From contig OY720634.1 of assembly GCA_963169105.1 (NCBI GenBank), positions 112,342,281 through 112,406,280 of the forward strand: a stretch of 64,000 nt of DNA. Direction: 5' to 3'. Position numbers and translations under genes: made by a program. Positions 32,658 to 42,170 of the stretch are shown one piece after another. The notes beneath the pieces were generated by a model, which ran no database searches, was not told the origin of the DNA, and was given only the letters and a program-made list of their open reading frames with translations. How positions within the stretch are numbered: the stretch's first letter is position 1; every line of letters starts with the position of its first letter. Source of the DNA: Ceriagrion tenellum. Lineage: Eukaryota; Arthropoda; Insecta; Odonata; Coenagrionidae.

Positions 32658-33377
32658 GGTAGTTTGAGTGAGGTAGTTCACTAGTCACATTGGAGACCAT
32701 ATTCGAATCATAATTTTTTTCAATTCAGCTGCCATATGAGAGAGAGCGTTAATTAAATATCGGGCTATTAAAGGAGCAATATTATACGACTGAAATTCTA
32801 AGTAATTAAATAAACATTTCTGCATGTCTTAAACTTGACACATTATTTTCCCGCGGGACGTCTAAAACTCCATCACAACAAAAGATTTTCTGTGATCCTA
32901 AAAAAATTACAGCGGTGACAACACGATTTAATATCAAAAATAGTTGGATAGAAAACTGATAATTTTTTGACGAGATCTAGGCGTAAGATATTTTTCACTT
33001 TTACAATGACGTCACTATGTAGTACATCCACGTACCATTTCCCATGTAAAAGGACTGTAATAATTAGTCGAAAATCTCGGAAAGTAGTATGGCTGATATA
33101 TTTTTTTAACTAGACCGAATTCATTTTATTAAGTTTAGATTATCCGGCGATATTTTGTGGAAATGCACTACAGATATCATGATCGCAAAAATGAAAAGAT
33201 TTTCGTTCACTTTCCACAGAAATAATTTTTTGCTTGAAAATGACATAGCTAATGTCGAAATCAGGTCGGAAAATAAAATTAGTTTTGTGGAAAGTGAACA
33301 AAAACCTTTTCATTTTTAAAATCATGATAACCGAATTCATTGATTTCTAGGTAAAATGATATTTCGCTTAAATCACC
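32658..33377 (-). mobile_element. TTAA-flanked MITE, copy E, with nested palindrome
   Basis: The left flank is TTAA (32654-32657), the right flank TTAG. The termini are GGTAGTTTGAGTGAGGTAGT and GGTGATTTAAGCGAAATATC. Copy D landmarks are present (CCCGCGGGACGTCTAAAACT, ACGTACCATTTCCCATGT). It is longer than copy D because a 204-bp piece sits at 33126-33329. Confidence 0.85.
33126..33329. repeat. Palindromic insertion in MITE, hammerhead-like core
   Basis: ACCGAATTCATT flanks it on both sides (33114-33125 and 33330-33341), a 12-bp target duplication. Arms of about 48 bp (33176-33224 and 33281-33328) share GAAAAGATTTTCGTTCACTT and its complement with a few changes. Between them the plus strand reads CTTGAAAA, TGACATAGCTAATGTC (5-bp stem), GAAAT, CAGGTCGGAAAATAAA. 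That is the same order as in the palindromes at 54.3 and 58.3 kb, but the CTGA box is changed to CTTGA. Confidence 0.68.
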
Positions 33378-33381
33378 TTAG

Positions 33382-34490
33382 GCGGTTGGAGCGCTAATCG
33401 TGAGTCATTGTGTGCAATTTCATTTCTTTTCCAATTAAGTCGAAAAATAATTCTAGGACCACACGACTTAGGTACATCTATTTCTATGTTTAAATTAATA
33501 TACACGTTTTCGTGCAAATAATGCAAGAAAGAAATACTTTTAACATCTCGTCTCAATGAAAGCACTGTTATGACTACCCCTACGGCGCGGAAAAAGAAAT
33601 TTAAGCAAAAATCATTAGTAAACACATGTTATTTACCCGTCTTTATACCTGGATAATTATAAAAAAACATTATGATTATGTGAAATGCAAGTTTTGGCAT
33701 TTAGGAGAAGAACATGTACAATTGTACATATATCCTTGAATTGTTTTGAAATGTATGTCAAAAGCCATGAGGCTACGCGTCAAAATAGCAATAAAATTCC
33801 AATTAACCAAATTTGTAAACATTAATTTTCGCTGCTTTTTTCTACACACATTACAAAATAAGTGAACGCATACATTACTTCACGCAAATCTGAACATAAA
33901 CGAAAATCGCTCTAGCCACCTTAATAATATTCTGCTATAGTCGGTATTCGAATCCGGAAATTCTAGAGATAAGAATCCATTTCTCCAGCGACACAATCCC
34001 CCTTTATAGGCCCTAAAAAATAAATTGTACCTGAAATCAACCGCCATATTTTACGCTATTCGCTTTCGATCAACTAAGGGCGTTGAAATCACACTGGATA
34101 AAATAAGGTTCCCAATCATCCATTTTCCCTTCTTCCACATTCCGATAAAAATAGTAATCAGGTACCCTTCAGGACAGCCACGAAGTGATACGGTCATGAT
34201 CGAATGACGATGTTAGTCAGATAAGTAAATAAGAAAGCAATAGGCGTTTGGTGACGGATTACTTCCTCCACTGTCATGTCCGATAGCACCTTCGCGTGAA
34301 TGTAATCAAAAGGACAGCCAAAAAAAGGAGTTAATCTGTAAACAATAAGCTCAGAGGCAAAATGGATTGGCCGATTATGCCATTACGTTAGCTGTATGTG
34401 ACATAATAAGAACGGATGCACGTGGATTATAAATGATACAGAAAAACAGATAGCAACTCATTTTCCCTTGGGATTCTGAAATCTACATCC
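33382..34490. other. No recognisable content
   Basis: AT-rich. Frames are short and without motifs. Confidence 0.4.
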
Positions 34491-35175
34491 AAATCACAAA
34501 TGTTTGCAGCCTATTCTCGTCCTCTCTTCCTCAGACTATAGGCGTCTGTGCCACGCAATGCTGCACTTCATATAGAATTCTTCACAACTTTCAAAATCAC
34601 AAATGTTAGCAGCCTATTCTCGTCCTCTTCCTCAGACTAAAGGCGTCTGGGTCACGCAATGCTGCACTTCATATCGAATTCCGCCACAACTTTTTTCTGC
34701 CCATTACTACAATAGGTCACCGTCATTACGCCTTATTGCAAGTAAGCTTCTTCCGCTAGCGCAATTCTCCATTTAATGCACTAACTACAGGACCCATTTT
34801 CCTCCAACATTCTACCCAAGTTTTTAAACTGCTGTACTTGCTCCTCCAATGTGTATTCTCCTAATGTAATGAGCTATCCCGCTTTCTTAGTCCAAAATAA
34901 TTTTATTAACTTTCTTTTCTTATGATTAATCCTCATTCCGCATTTAAGTTCCTGATGGTCTAGTGCATCCACCAATACCTGCAATGCCGCATCTCAGAGC
35001 CAACTCGTCGTTTGATATAGAGCGATGGTCAGCAACTTATCTTTTTTTGCAATACCTCAGACGAATTCTCTTTTATTCTTAAATGCTTCCATGGGCAAGA
35101 AATTCTCTTCAATTTGTGTTCTTCTGGAAACTTTTCATACAAAATACCCATTAAATAAAAACGCTAATTGCCCTA
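34491..35175 (-). pseudogene. RTE-like LINE remnant, RT end to C-terminal domain
   Basis: The minus strand reads ALQVLVDALDHQELKCGMRI, NHKKRKLIKLFW, a gap, LEEQVQQFKNLGRMLEENGS (the YLG-DG motif region), RIALAEEAYLQ and CSIALRDPDAFSLRKRTRIG. The GM-IN-KKTK, F-YLG and RI--AK-AF order is the region after the RT palm in RTE-like LINEs. A 103-bp tandem duplication (34491-34593 and 34594-34690) repeats its end. There are many stops. Confidence 0.68.
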
Positions 35176-35419
35176 GTGCCACAACTCAATGAATTCTAAG
35201 CATTACGTATATCCAAAACGTCCAATATCAAGAGAACCTTTTCAGGCCTTTTCTGGTGGTTGGTATTGATTCTCTAATCTCTCTCGCAGACACTGATAAG
35301 GGCAGGGAAATTTAAATAATACAGTTAATCCCCCGGAATAAAAATCTTATGGTTCCAATCCTGATTAAGTTGGACCAATTTCTCAGTAAAAAAATTAATG
35401 AGAAGAAATCATCTGGATT
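35176..35419. other. No recognisable content
   Basis: Nothing supported. Confidence 0.4.
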
Positions 35420-35520
35420 ACTTACAAAATGAAAGATTGAGCCATACTCATCGAAGTTACACAGCCAAGGACACTCACCTGAAAGGAAAAATTAAATATT
35501 TAGTCCATGATGAATGATTT
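35420..35520 (-). other. Candidate 53-nt exon or recursive splice site
   Basis: On the minus strand a pyrimidine tract (TTTAATTTTTCCTTTCAG, ending at 35479) is followed at once by GTGAGT. Then 53 nt later (exon 35478-35426) comes the strong donor GTAAGT (35425-35420). The 53 nt are open in two frames; one reads ECPWLCNFDEYGSIFHF. A branch-point-like CTAAAT lies about 20 nt upstream of the tract. Either this is a small internal exon, or the juxtaposed acceptor and donor (CAG|GTGAGT) is a ratchet point with its RS-exon. No neighbouring exon was found. Confidence 0.35.
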
Positions 35521-35794
35521 GGACGATACAAAAACAATGATACATAAAATGTCTAAATTATACCCACGACAATGGTTACGCCACGAGTTTGACAAATGCT
35601 GAGAGGGCTACTGGATAATCATTTGGCTTCCTGCCAGTATATAAGTTTCTGGAGCCCCAGCCCAAATTTCCCCATTTCGGGATCATAATTTATTTCTTCT
35701 TTAAATTACCTTGTCATCATCAAATGGCGAACATTAGTCTCAACATTACTTATTCTCTTAAAATGCCAAGTATGGTGGAGGGGAGTACACTTCA

Positions 35795-35932
35795 GGAGGA
35801 GATAGGAGGTTGAGTAGGCGGCTGGAAGAGGTAATGAGGGGTGCAGGTTAGCTGGAGGCCGAGATGTTGGGAGGTATAGGGTAAGCTGGGAAGGGGAAGG
35901 AAGACAATCGGTTTGATGGATGGGATAAATAG
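35795..35932 (+). pseudogene. RTE-like C-terminal remnant
   Basis: The frame reads SRRLEEVMRGAG, stop, LEAEMLGGIG, stop, AGKGKEDNRFDGWDK. It aligns with SRWLEDVIRGDGLLKSMIKG and GKKDNRFHGRDEEG at 60900-61010 (minus). Confidence 0.62.
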
Positions 35933-36066
35933 AGATAGCACATACACTGGAATAAATAAAGAATATATTGAGGTAAATAGAGGTTGGCGCCTTCAAAGTA
36001 GATAGCACATATACTGGAATAAATAAAGAATGTACTGTGGTAAATAGAGGTAGGCGCCTTCAAAAT
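35933..36066. repeat. Tandem duplication, 2 x 67 bp
   Basis: AGATAGCACATACACTGGAA at 35933 and AGATAGCACATATACTGGAA at 36000, each ending GGCGCCTTCAAA. There are about five differences over 67 bp. Confidence 0.9.
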
Positions 36067-36515
36067 GATATAAGATTTCTATTCTCTTCCATTTAAACCT
36101 ACCTAAAAGGTAGTATCCTGTAAGTAATAAATGCTTTTCGTTGAGGATACAGATCGTTAAGTGAGGTTCCGATTAAATTTTTAATGGTGCGATGAAAGAG
36201 AGATTATTTGTAACCATCAGTTCAGGTATCTTCATTCCACCTGACGGGAAGAAGTCAAATTCTGTGACCTTGGATGAGAGAGTCTTGATCTGGCTAGCTT
36301 CTTTATGAACGGTGGGAATATAATTAGTAGTTTTTTAAATAACCCAGCCACATTTTTTTCTTTTTCTCGAACAATATTTTTTTACATAACGGGAAGAATA
36401 CCAAAGAATTTAATTTATCCAATGCCAATCAACTACGATATACTCCGTTCCCCTGTATTTCCCCGTCGGATCACGAGTACTTGCCATATATATGATGAGG
36501 ACATAATGAAGCATG
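36067..36515. other. No recognisable content
   Basis: AT-rich. Nothing supported. Confidence 0.4.
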
Positions 36516-36519
36516 ACTA

Positions 36520-36987
36520 ATGGCCGGTTGCAAGAAAATTTAGTTATGGAATCAATAGTTATGAGATCCATAAAGTTATAGAACTCATAAATATATTCAG
36601 ATTGCAGGAACACATCTATTAGTTACTTAACTTCTATACCAAAAGTGCTAGCTTCGAATATTTGATCTAATCTTCCACCGCCGGATAAAATTTACGAAAG
36701 TTTAGCCTATGAATAATTGATAATGCACATTATAATTAGTCAGTAAGAGTAAACAAACTAGTCACTTGTCTAAAAACAACACTTTTATCAAGTAATTAAG
36801 TCTCCAAGCGGTTCATTGCGCATCCGCCATCTTGTCTACTTATGGAACTCATAACTCCATGCCATAAGTTATGAGGCCAATGAATTTATTGAATGTTTGT
36901 GCAACACTTATTGAATGGCTTCCAAGACTTATGGGTCCCATAACATTATGGAATACATATGTTACGTTCCTGCAACAGGCTATAAGA
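36520..36987. mobile_element. MITE-like element, 0.47 kb
   Basis: The left end TGGCCGGTTGCAAGAAAATT faces the right end, whose reverse complement is TAGCCTGTTGCAGGAACGTA. The interior repeats the words TTATGGAAT / ATTCCATAA and TTATGAG / CTCATAA in both directions. There is no coding capacity. No clear target duplication was read, and the superfamily is not assigned. Confidence 0.6.
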
Positions 36988-38430
36988 AAATAAAATGACA
37001 AACTGATAAAAATTAGCAATAATTTGTGAAAAGGATATTCACGCCCTTAGTTAAACCTAGCATGGCACAATTCATCGGTGGTCTCCACATGCACTGGTCT
37101 GTTTAATAAAGACACCAGCGTAAACGGGTAGGCTTGGCGAGTACGAAACCTCTCCCGAATTCATCCATGAACCGAAGAAGCTTGGTGGCAAAGAAATGAA
37201 AGCAGTAAAGGGAAAGGTAGCGCATTAGCCCTCTTCCGAGATCTGAAGGGATGCCGCCAACGGGGTCAGAGAGCTAAGGGATCTTCCCTCCCTGCCCACG
37301 ACACATCAGGGAGCCACGGCAGCCCACCGCCCGTTCACAGCAACCCCTTATCCTTCCCCCTCCCTCCCCATTACGCTCCCGTCTACACACACGCCCACCT
37401 GACCGCTCGAACTCTCCGCCGGACACCGCTTATCGCCCCAGTGACTCGCCGCAAGACGTCTGCGCCGACGTCGCAAACGCGATAGGAAACGACGCACAGT
37501 GAGCTGAAATCGAAAAAAGCTGGCCAAAATTCAAGGAGTAATTTTTTCAAGCCAAGAACCTGAAACTTTGCATAAATATTCTCAAAAGACCTGTGCATGC
37601 GATGACGCAAGGCATTTTCCTTAGTACTCAACAATTAACAATTTGCATGAGGTCGAAGTTGCACAAATTTCGCAAAAATGGTCTTCACTAAATTTTTTCA
37701 CGAAATCTTCAAAATCAAGCCCTTCCTAAACCTTTATGGGTTAAGAATCGGAATAAAAAGTGATGTAATTAGATGGAAGTTTTTTTTTCTTTGTGCTAAT
37801 GTAGTCTTCTTAAATGTTTGTAATTATTTACCAAAGGTATTAAACAAAATGGCGGACCCTCATTTTTGGTCATTTTCAATATATATTTAGAGGAATAGTT
37901 AATTGCATCGCTGAGCATCACAAAGTATCTTATATGGGGAAGCTACAAAGATTCCACAGTGCGAATCCGATGAGTTATGCTTCGACCGTTCGCATCAGTT
38001 CGAATTTCATATCAGTTTTTCGACCGCGCGGTCGAGTCTGGTCCAACTCGCCTGCAACGGGGAGTAAGGTGGCGCGGTAAGTTTGTGGAATGGATTGTAG
38101 CCGCATCCACTCCCCTACGGAGATTTTCGTGATACAAACATTGAAAAGAGCCTCCATGTATTATATTTAGGAGAAATTGCGGAAAAAAGTACGCATTTCA
38201 TCACATGGGGTAGACGCGAATGGCTCAAGGTAAATGCTGTTTTTCCCAAACATTTGCTGCAAAATTTTCCAGGTTCTTCAACGCCGTCCAGTAAGTATAT
38301 TCTCCTGTAAGTATAAGTACCAATCTCTTGCCATCGACTTCGTTCTATGCAATGGCAACCACATAGGATCGGATATTGCTGAAGTTTTATAAATACCCTA
38401 AAATCCTTCTAACTTGAACACAAACTGCAA
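36988..38430. other. No recognisable gene
   Basis: A GC-rich part (37240-37500) and AT-rich sequence. It may include the 5' part of the hAT element below, but no N-terminal domain was read. Confidence 0.4.
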
Positions 38431-38439
38431 GGAGTTAAC

Positions 38440-39522
38440 GTAGATAACGCCTCCGTAAGTACTAAATTCATTGAGGAACTCGGCAAGATGCTACCAAGTT
38501 TTGATAGCACTGATCAGCATATTATATCGCCCATATACTTAACCTTGCAGTACAATATCTTATAAGAATGTAGTCTAAATATTAAAGGTCTGATGAATAA
38601 ATAAGAAGAAAATTACGTTACCCTTCCATTCGTTATCGTTCCATTTAACTGTCTGTTGGATAAGCTAGAAAAAATGGTGGAAATACGGGACAACAAGCAT
38701 GGAAGAAATGAAGGTGATGAAAAACTGTTGCTTACATATCAAGCTGCTCGGCACAAGATATTAAAGCGCTACCGCCTGACGAACTGGATTCATTGCTCGG
38801 CATTAATATTAGTTCCTCGTCATAAATGTGAAATTTTCTCCATTACGCATGGGGAAAAGAGATGCAGGATAAATTCCTATTGAAATTTGAGAAAATTTTC
38901 AAAGTCTATCACGATAAGTATTCCACTCTAACGCAATCCGCCCAGTCAATGGATCAAGTTAACCTTGAGAGGTGTGCTTCGGTAGAAAGTGATGAGGACG
39001 ACTTGCTAGATGAATATTCTCTCTATGAGCAGCCACGACCCCGCACTGAGAGGTATGTTCTTTCGACTGAACTTTCCCCTTTTATTTACCACTCGTTGAT
39101 TAAGTGCACTTACTATAAATATTTTGGGCCAACATATCAGCAAAATTAAATTAATCTCTGAACTTTTATTTAACATTTTTTGACTTTTCAATACAGTTGC
39201 CGCCCCTTTTTAGTTATCAGATAATGGATTTACTAAATTTACCCCTAGTCAGTCATCCTAGTACGAAGTATGGAGGAGAGAACTTGAAGACTGTCTTCAA
39301 CAGCCGAGATCCTCTAGTAATATAAGCATATTGTCATGGTGGAAGGCAAATGAGCCAACTTTTTCAGCGCTGGCAAATATAGCGAGAGACTTCCCTAGCT
39401 CTCCCGCTACATCTGTTCCAGTGGAAACATTGTTCTCACGGGCAGCATTGACATTGAGAAAGCTCAGAAACCGCTTATGCCACAAATCTGCTAGAAGTTT
39501 ACTCTGCGTGAACTCGTAGGAG
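38440..39522 (+). pseudogene. hAT-superfamily transposase fossil
   Basis: Pieces in order: FIEELGKMLPSFDSTDQHII (about 38470), KLEKMVEIRDNKHG and LLTYQAARHKILKRYRLTNW (38662-38790), ALILVPRHKCEIFS (38806, where hATs have LDPRhK-F), a linker, and the hAT dimerisation region WWKANEPTFSALANIARDFP, SSPATSVPVETLFSRAALTL, RKLRNRLCHKSARSLLCVNS (39337-39516; stop 39517). The ATSVP-E--FS-A----R--L signature is diagnostic. Frameshifts separate the parts, the second D and most of the RNase H-like core are not readable, and the BED finger is missing. The termini are not located. Confidence 0.82.
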
Positions 39523-40841
39523 ACGTGCAATTTGGCAAGTCAAATAAACTGATCTTGATTAACTGTTTTAAACCTGAAAATTATTTAAACTAATTTTGAA
39601 GCAAAAATGTTCATTCTTTTTTAAAATAATTACAGTATTTTTACTGATATATTTTTTAACCATCTGTGGATTTCTCCGAACTAACGTTGTGATTGTATAG
39701 CCATTTTTCTATTTTGGGTTGCGCGCGCAAGAAGTGGCAACGCTCCTGCATATTTTCAGAATTATCTAGTATAATTTATACTACGCATAAATTATGTATT
39801 TTCGGATGATATAAAATTACAAATAAATTAATAAGTTAGTCCTTGGATTTAATTTTTTGAGTCTGTGCAAATTGTAGGACTAGATAATGTTTAAACATTT
39901 TCGGTCATTAACAACAAAATATGCGTTATAAAAATTTGGGCATGCCATTTTTTGTATTCTTATTAACTCTCTCATCTTTCGGTGGAAATTCAACGCTGTA
40001 GATCACGAAGTTTATACTAGGCTGAGTTACAAAGTTCATGAAGTTGACAAAACTGCTAAAATTAGGGTGTGCGGTGTCGATTATTGCATTGACGTGTCTC
40101 CATTTTTCGTTATATCATATAATAAAAAACATTGCTGAAAATAAATAAAAATTATCTTTGAAGTGGTGTATAAAATATTGCACTAACATTTACAAGGACT
40201 AAGATATAAATTCTCGAAGTACAGCGGCACATCATTTTGACGCCGACAGCGGGTCCTTCGGTCGTGGCGAATGAGGACGTAGTCCAATCTTTGAAGTTTA
40301 ATATATCGGTTGTTTGAGAACTAACCACGACCAAATTTGTTTCTCATGTAAGACAAAAGACTAACTTTTCAAACTAGAACAAAAGTTCAAATTTAAAAAA
40401 GGCTGTATTTTGTTAAATTTAAACACTTATGATTTAAACAATTTCAACAAAATTTAGTTTATTTACCAAACTAGCCACACACAGTTACTGTACAATCTTT
40501 TGCAAACAAAATACGATGTCAACCGTTTCTCTAGCTATTTTCGTTTAGGAGATATAGCGAAAAGAAAAAAGGTCATAGCGCAAAATGGTCGAAACTTTGA
40601 TCGTCTCTAGATCTGCCAAAACTTATTTTTACAAAAACGCTTCTATACTTTTTCATAAAATGCTAGTAGAAACCCACACAAAAATTTTGGTTCGAATCGG
40701 TGACACCAAGGGCAACTCACTGCTGATCTGACGTGGAATGACCCATTTAAAATTTATACAAATGTCATTACTATTTCGAGTGTACCAATTTAGCGATTGC
40801 GCACGCAGAGGAAACTGGACTTTTTATGGTACTTTATTGAT
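39523..40841. other. No recognisable gene
   Basis: AT-rich; probably in part the 3' flank of the hAT fossil. TTAGGGTGTGCGGTG at 40062 looks like a hAT terminus, but no partner with matching 8-bp flanks was found. Confidence 0.4.
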
Positions 40842-40970
40842 GGAAACAAGACGAGATGAGAGTTTCGTCCGAGACTCGAGACCGAGGCAAGACGGGAGTT
40901 CGCGAGACGAGACTCGAGAAGATAATAAAGTTCAGAAAACTGGCTCCAGTCTCGTCTCGTGGAAACACTA
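40842..40970 (-). mobile_element. hAT-like MITE end with GAGAC repeats
   Basis: The minus strand begins TAGTGTTTCCACGAGACGAG, a hAT-type terminus, and continues with repeated GAGACTCGAGA words. On the left the plus strand has GGAAACAAGACGAGATGAGA, so the piece is partly inverted-repeat in structure. There is no clear target duplication. Confidence 0.5.
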
Positions 40971-41824
40971 ATTGCAATGCGACATCTATGGTATATCGTA
41001 GCCAATGCTTTTGTGGCAGCTCGCGGGGCACAGAGAAGATTTCAGAGTAGATAGGCGTATCGTATGTTACCACGCAATTAATAAAATTGAATGATACTCC
41101 TGATGACATCAGGTGTTATGCAAAGCTCGGTTATTTAATATCGCCGTGCGATATCTTGGGCGCATCAAATTTGTTGCATGGCAATATCGCACATCCCTAC
41201 GACACGGAGTACCGGTGGAACAGAGCTAGCGACCCGGATCCATTATCATCAACCGGAGACCACTTCATGGACACACAAACACGAGCCTCGCCTCACGATT
41301 CCCAACCCACCGCGACGAGGCACACGTCTCAAGCAACGCAATTACAAAGGACCGACCCGCAAAGCCCCACGAGGGCATTGTGTCCTCATTGACGCCTAAC
41401 CCGAAAGGGCACCCAGGGGGCGCCCTGCACTTGGCTTCATGAGTGAACGACGCCGTCTGGCGACGCCGTTCGGTGATTGAAATGCGTCCCTACGCGACAG
41501 GATCCTTAGACATCGGTTTGCAACAAATCCAAAACATAAATGAACAACCAAACACGATTTTAGAGTTCGTTTCATCATCATTATGATTGATTGTGATTCG
41601 CTGGCTAGTGTTTGGCGATTTCTGAAGGTAAATCTACATTATGGTAGGCTTGCCGGCACTGATCTTAAACAGCTGAAAGTCCTTGTCTCCGTGTAAATAT
41701 ACTATTTCCTACTGCAGCTCGGCCATATCACCTTATCCTATTCATGAAGTCAATTCCCTTTCCTCCCCATCACTACTTAACCAACATCCTTCCCTCAACC
41801 ACGTCTTTTATTATCCCTCGCTCC
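40971..41824. other. Unassigned; GC-richer 41205-41500
   Basis: Two overlapping plus frames (41087-41392 and 41178-41399) have no known motif. GTAGGGATGTGCGATATTG on the minus strand at 41182-41200 resembles a hAT end, unpaired. Confidence 0.4.
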
Positions 41825-42170
41825 TCTTTCATAATAGGTCATTCAATCCTAAGATTGGTTGACTGCTCCACCCTTCCCTAGCAAATGCTAGTTCCCTTAC
41901 CTCCCGGTATCTTTCCCTCTGTACTATCTTCTTTATTTGGTCCATGAACCTATTCCTGAGTCTTCCTCTGGGGACTTTTCCCTCCATTTTACCATCAAAA
42001 ATGTTCTTCACTAACCCATTCTTTCTCGTGGTGTGTCCAATCCATCTGGTTCTTCTTTTCCGTATGGTGTTCATATGGTCCATTCCTCTTCTACTCTTCT
42101 GTACACTTATGTACTTTCTGTACACAACCAAACGCCAACTCTGCCTTCAAATTGATTCGCGAAATTTCAT
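41825..42170 (-). pseudogene. RTE-like C-terminal remnant
   Basis: The frame 42131-41829 reads VYRKYISVQKSRRGMDHMNT, IRKRRTRWIGHTTRKNGLVK, NIFDGKMEGKVPRGRLRNRF, MDQIKKIVQRERYREVREL and AFAREGWSSQPI. It is the cleanest copy of this C-terminal segment in the window, about 100 residues without a stop. It contains the WIGH-R and EGK-PRGR-R motifs. Confidence 0.82.

Noticed and set aside
40062..41200. A 1.1-kb hAT element between TTAGGGTGTGCGGTG and the inverse GTAGGGATGTGCGATATT
   Set aside because: The two ends resemble each other only in the first dozen bases, and the 8-bp flanks (GCTAAAAT and CGACACGG) do not match.
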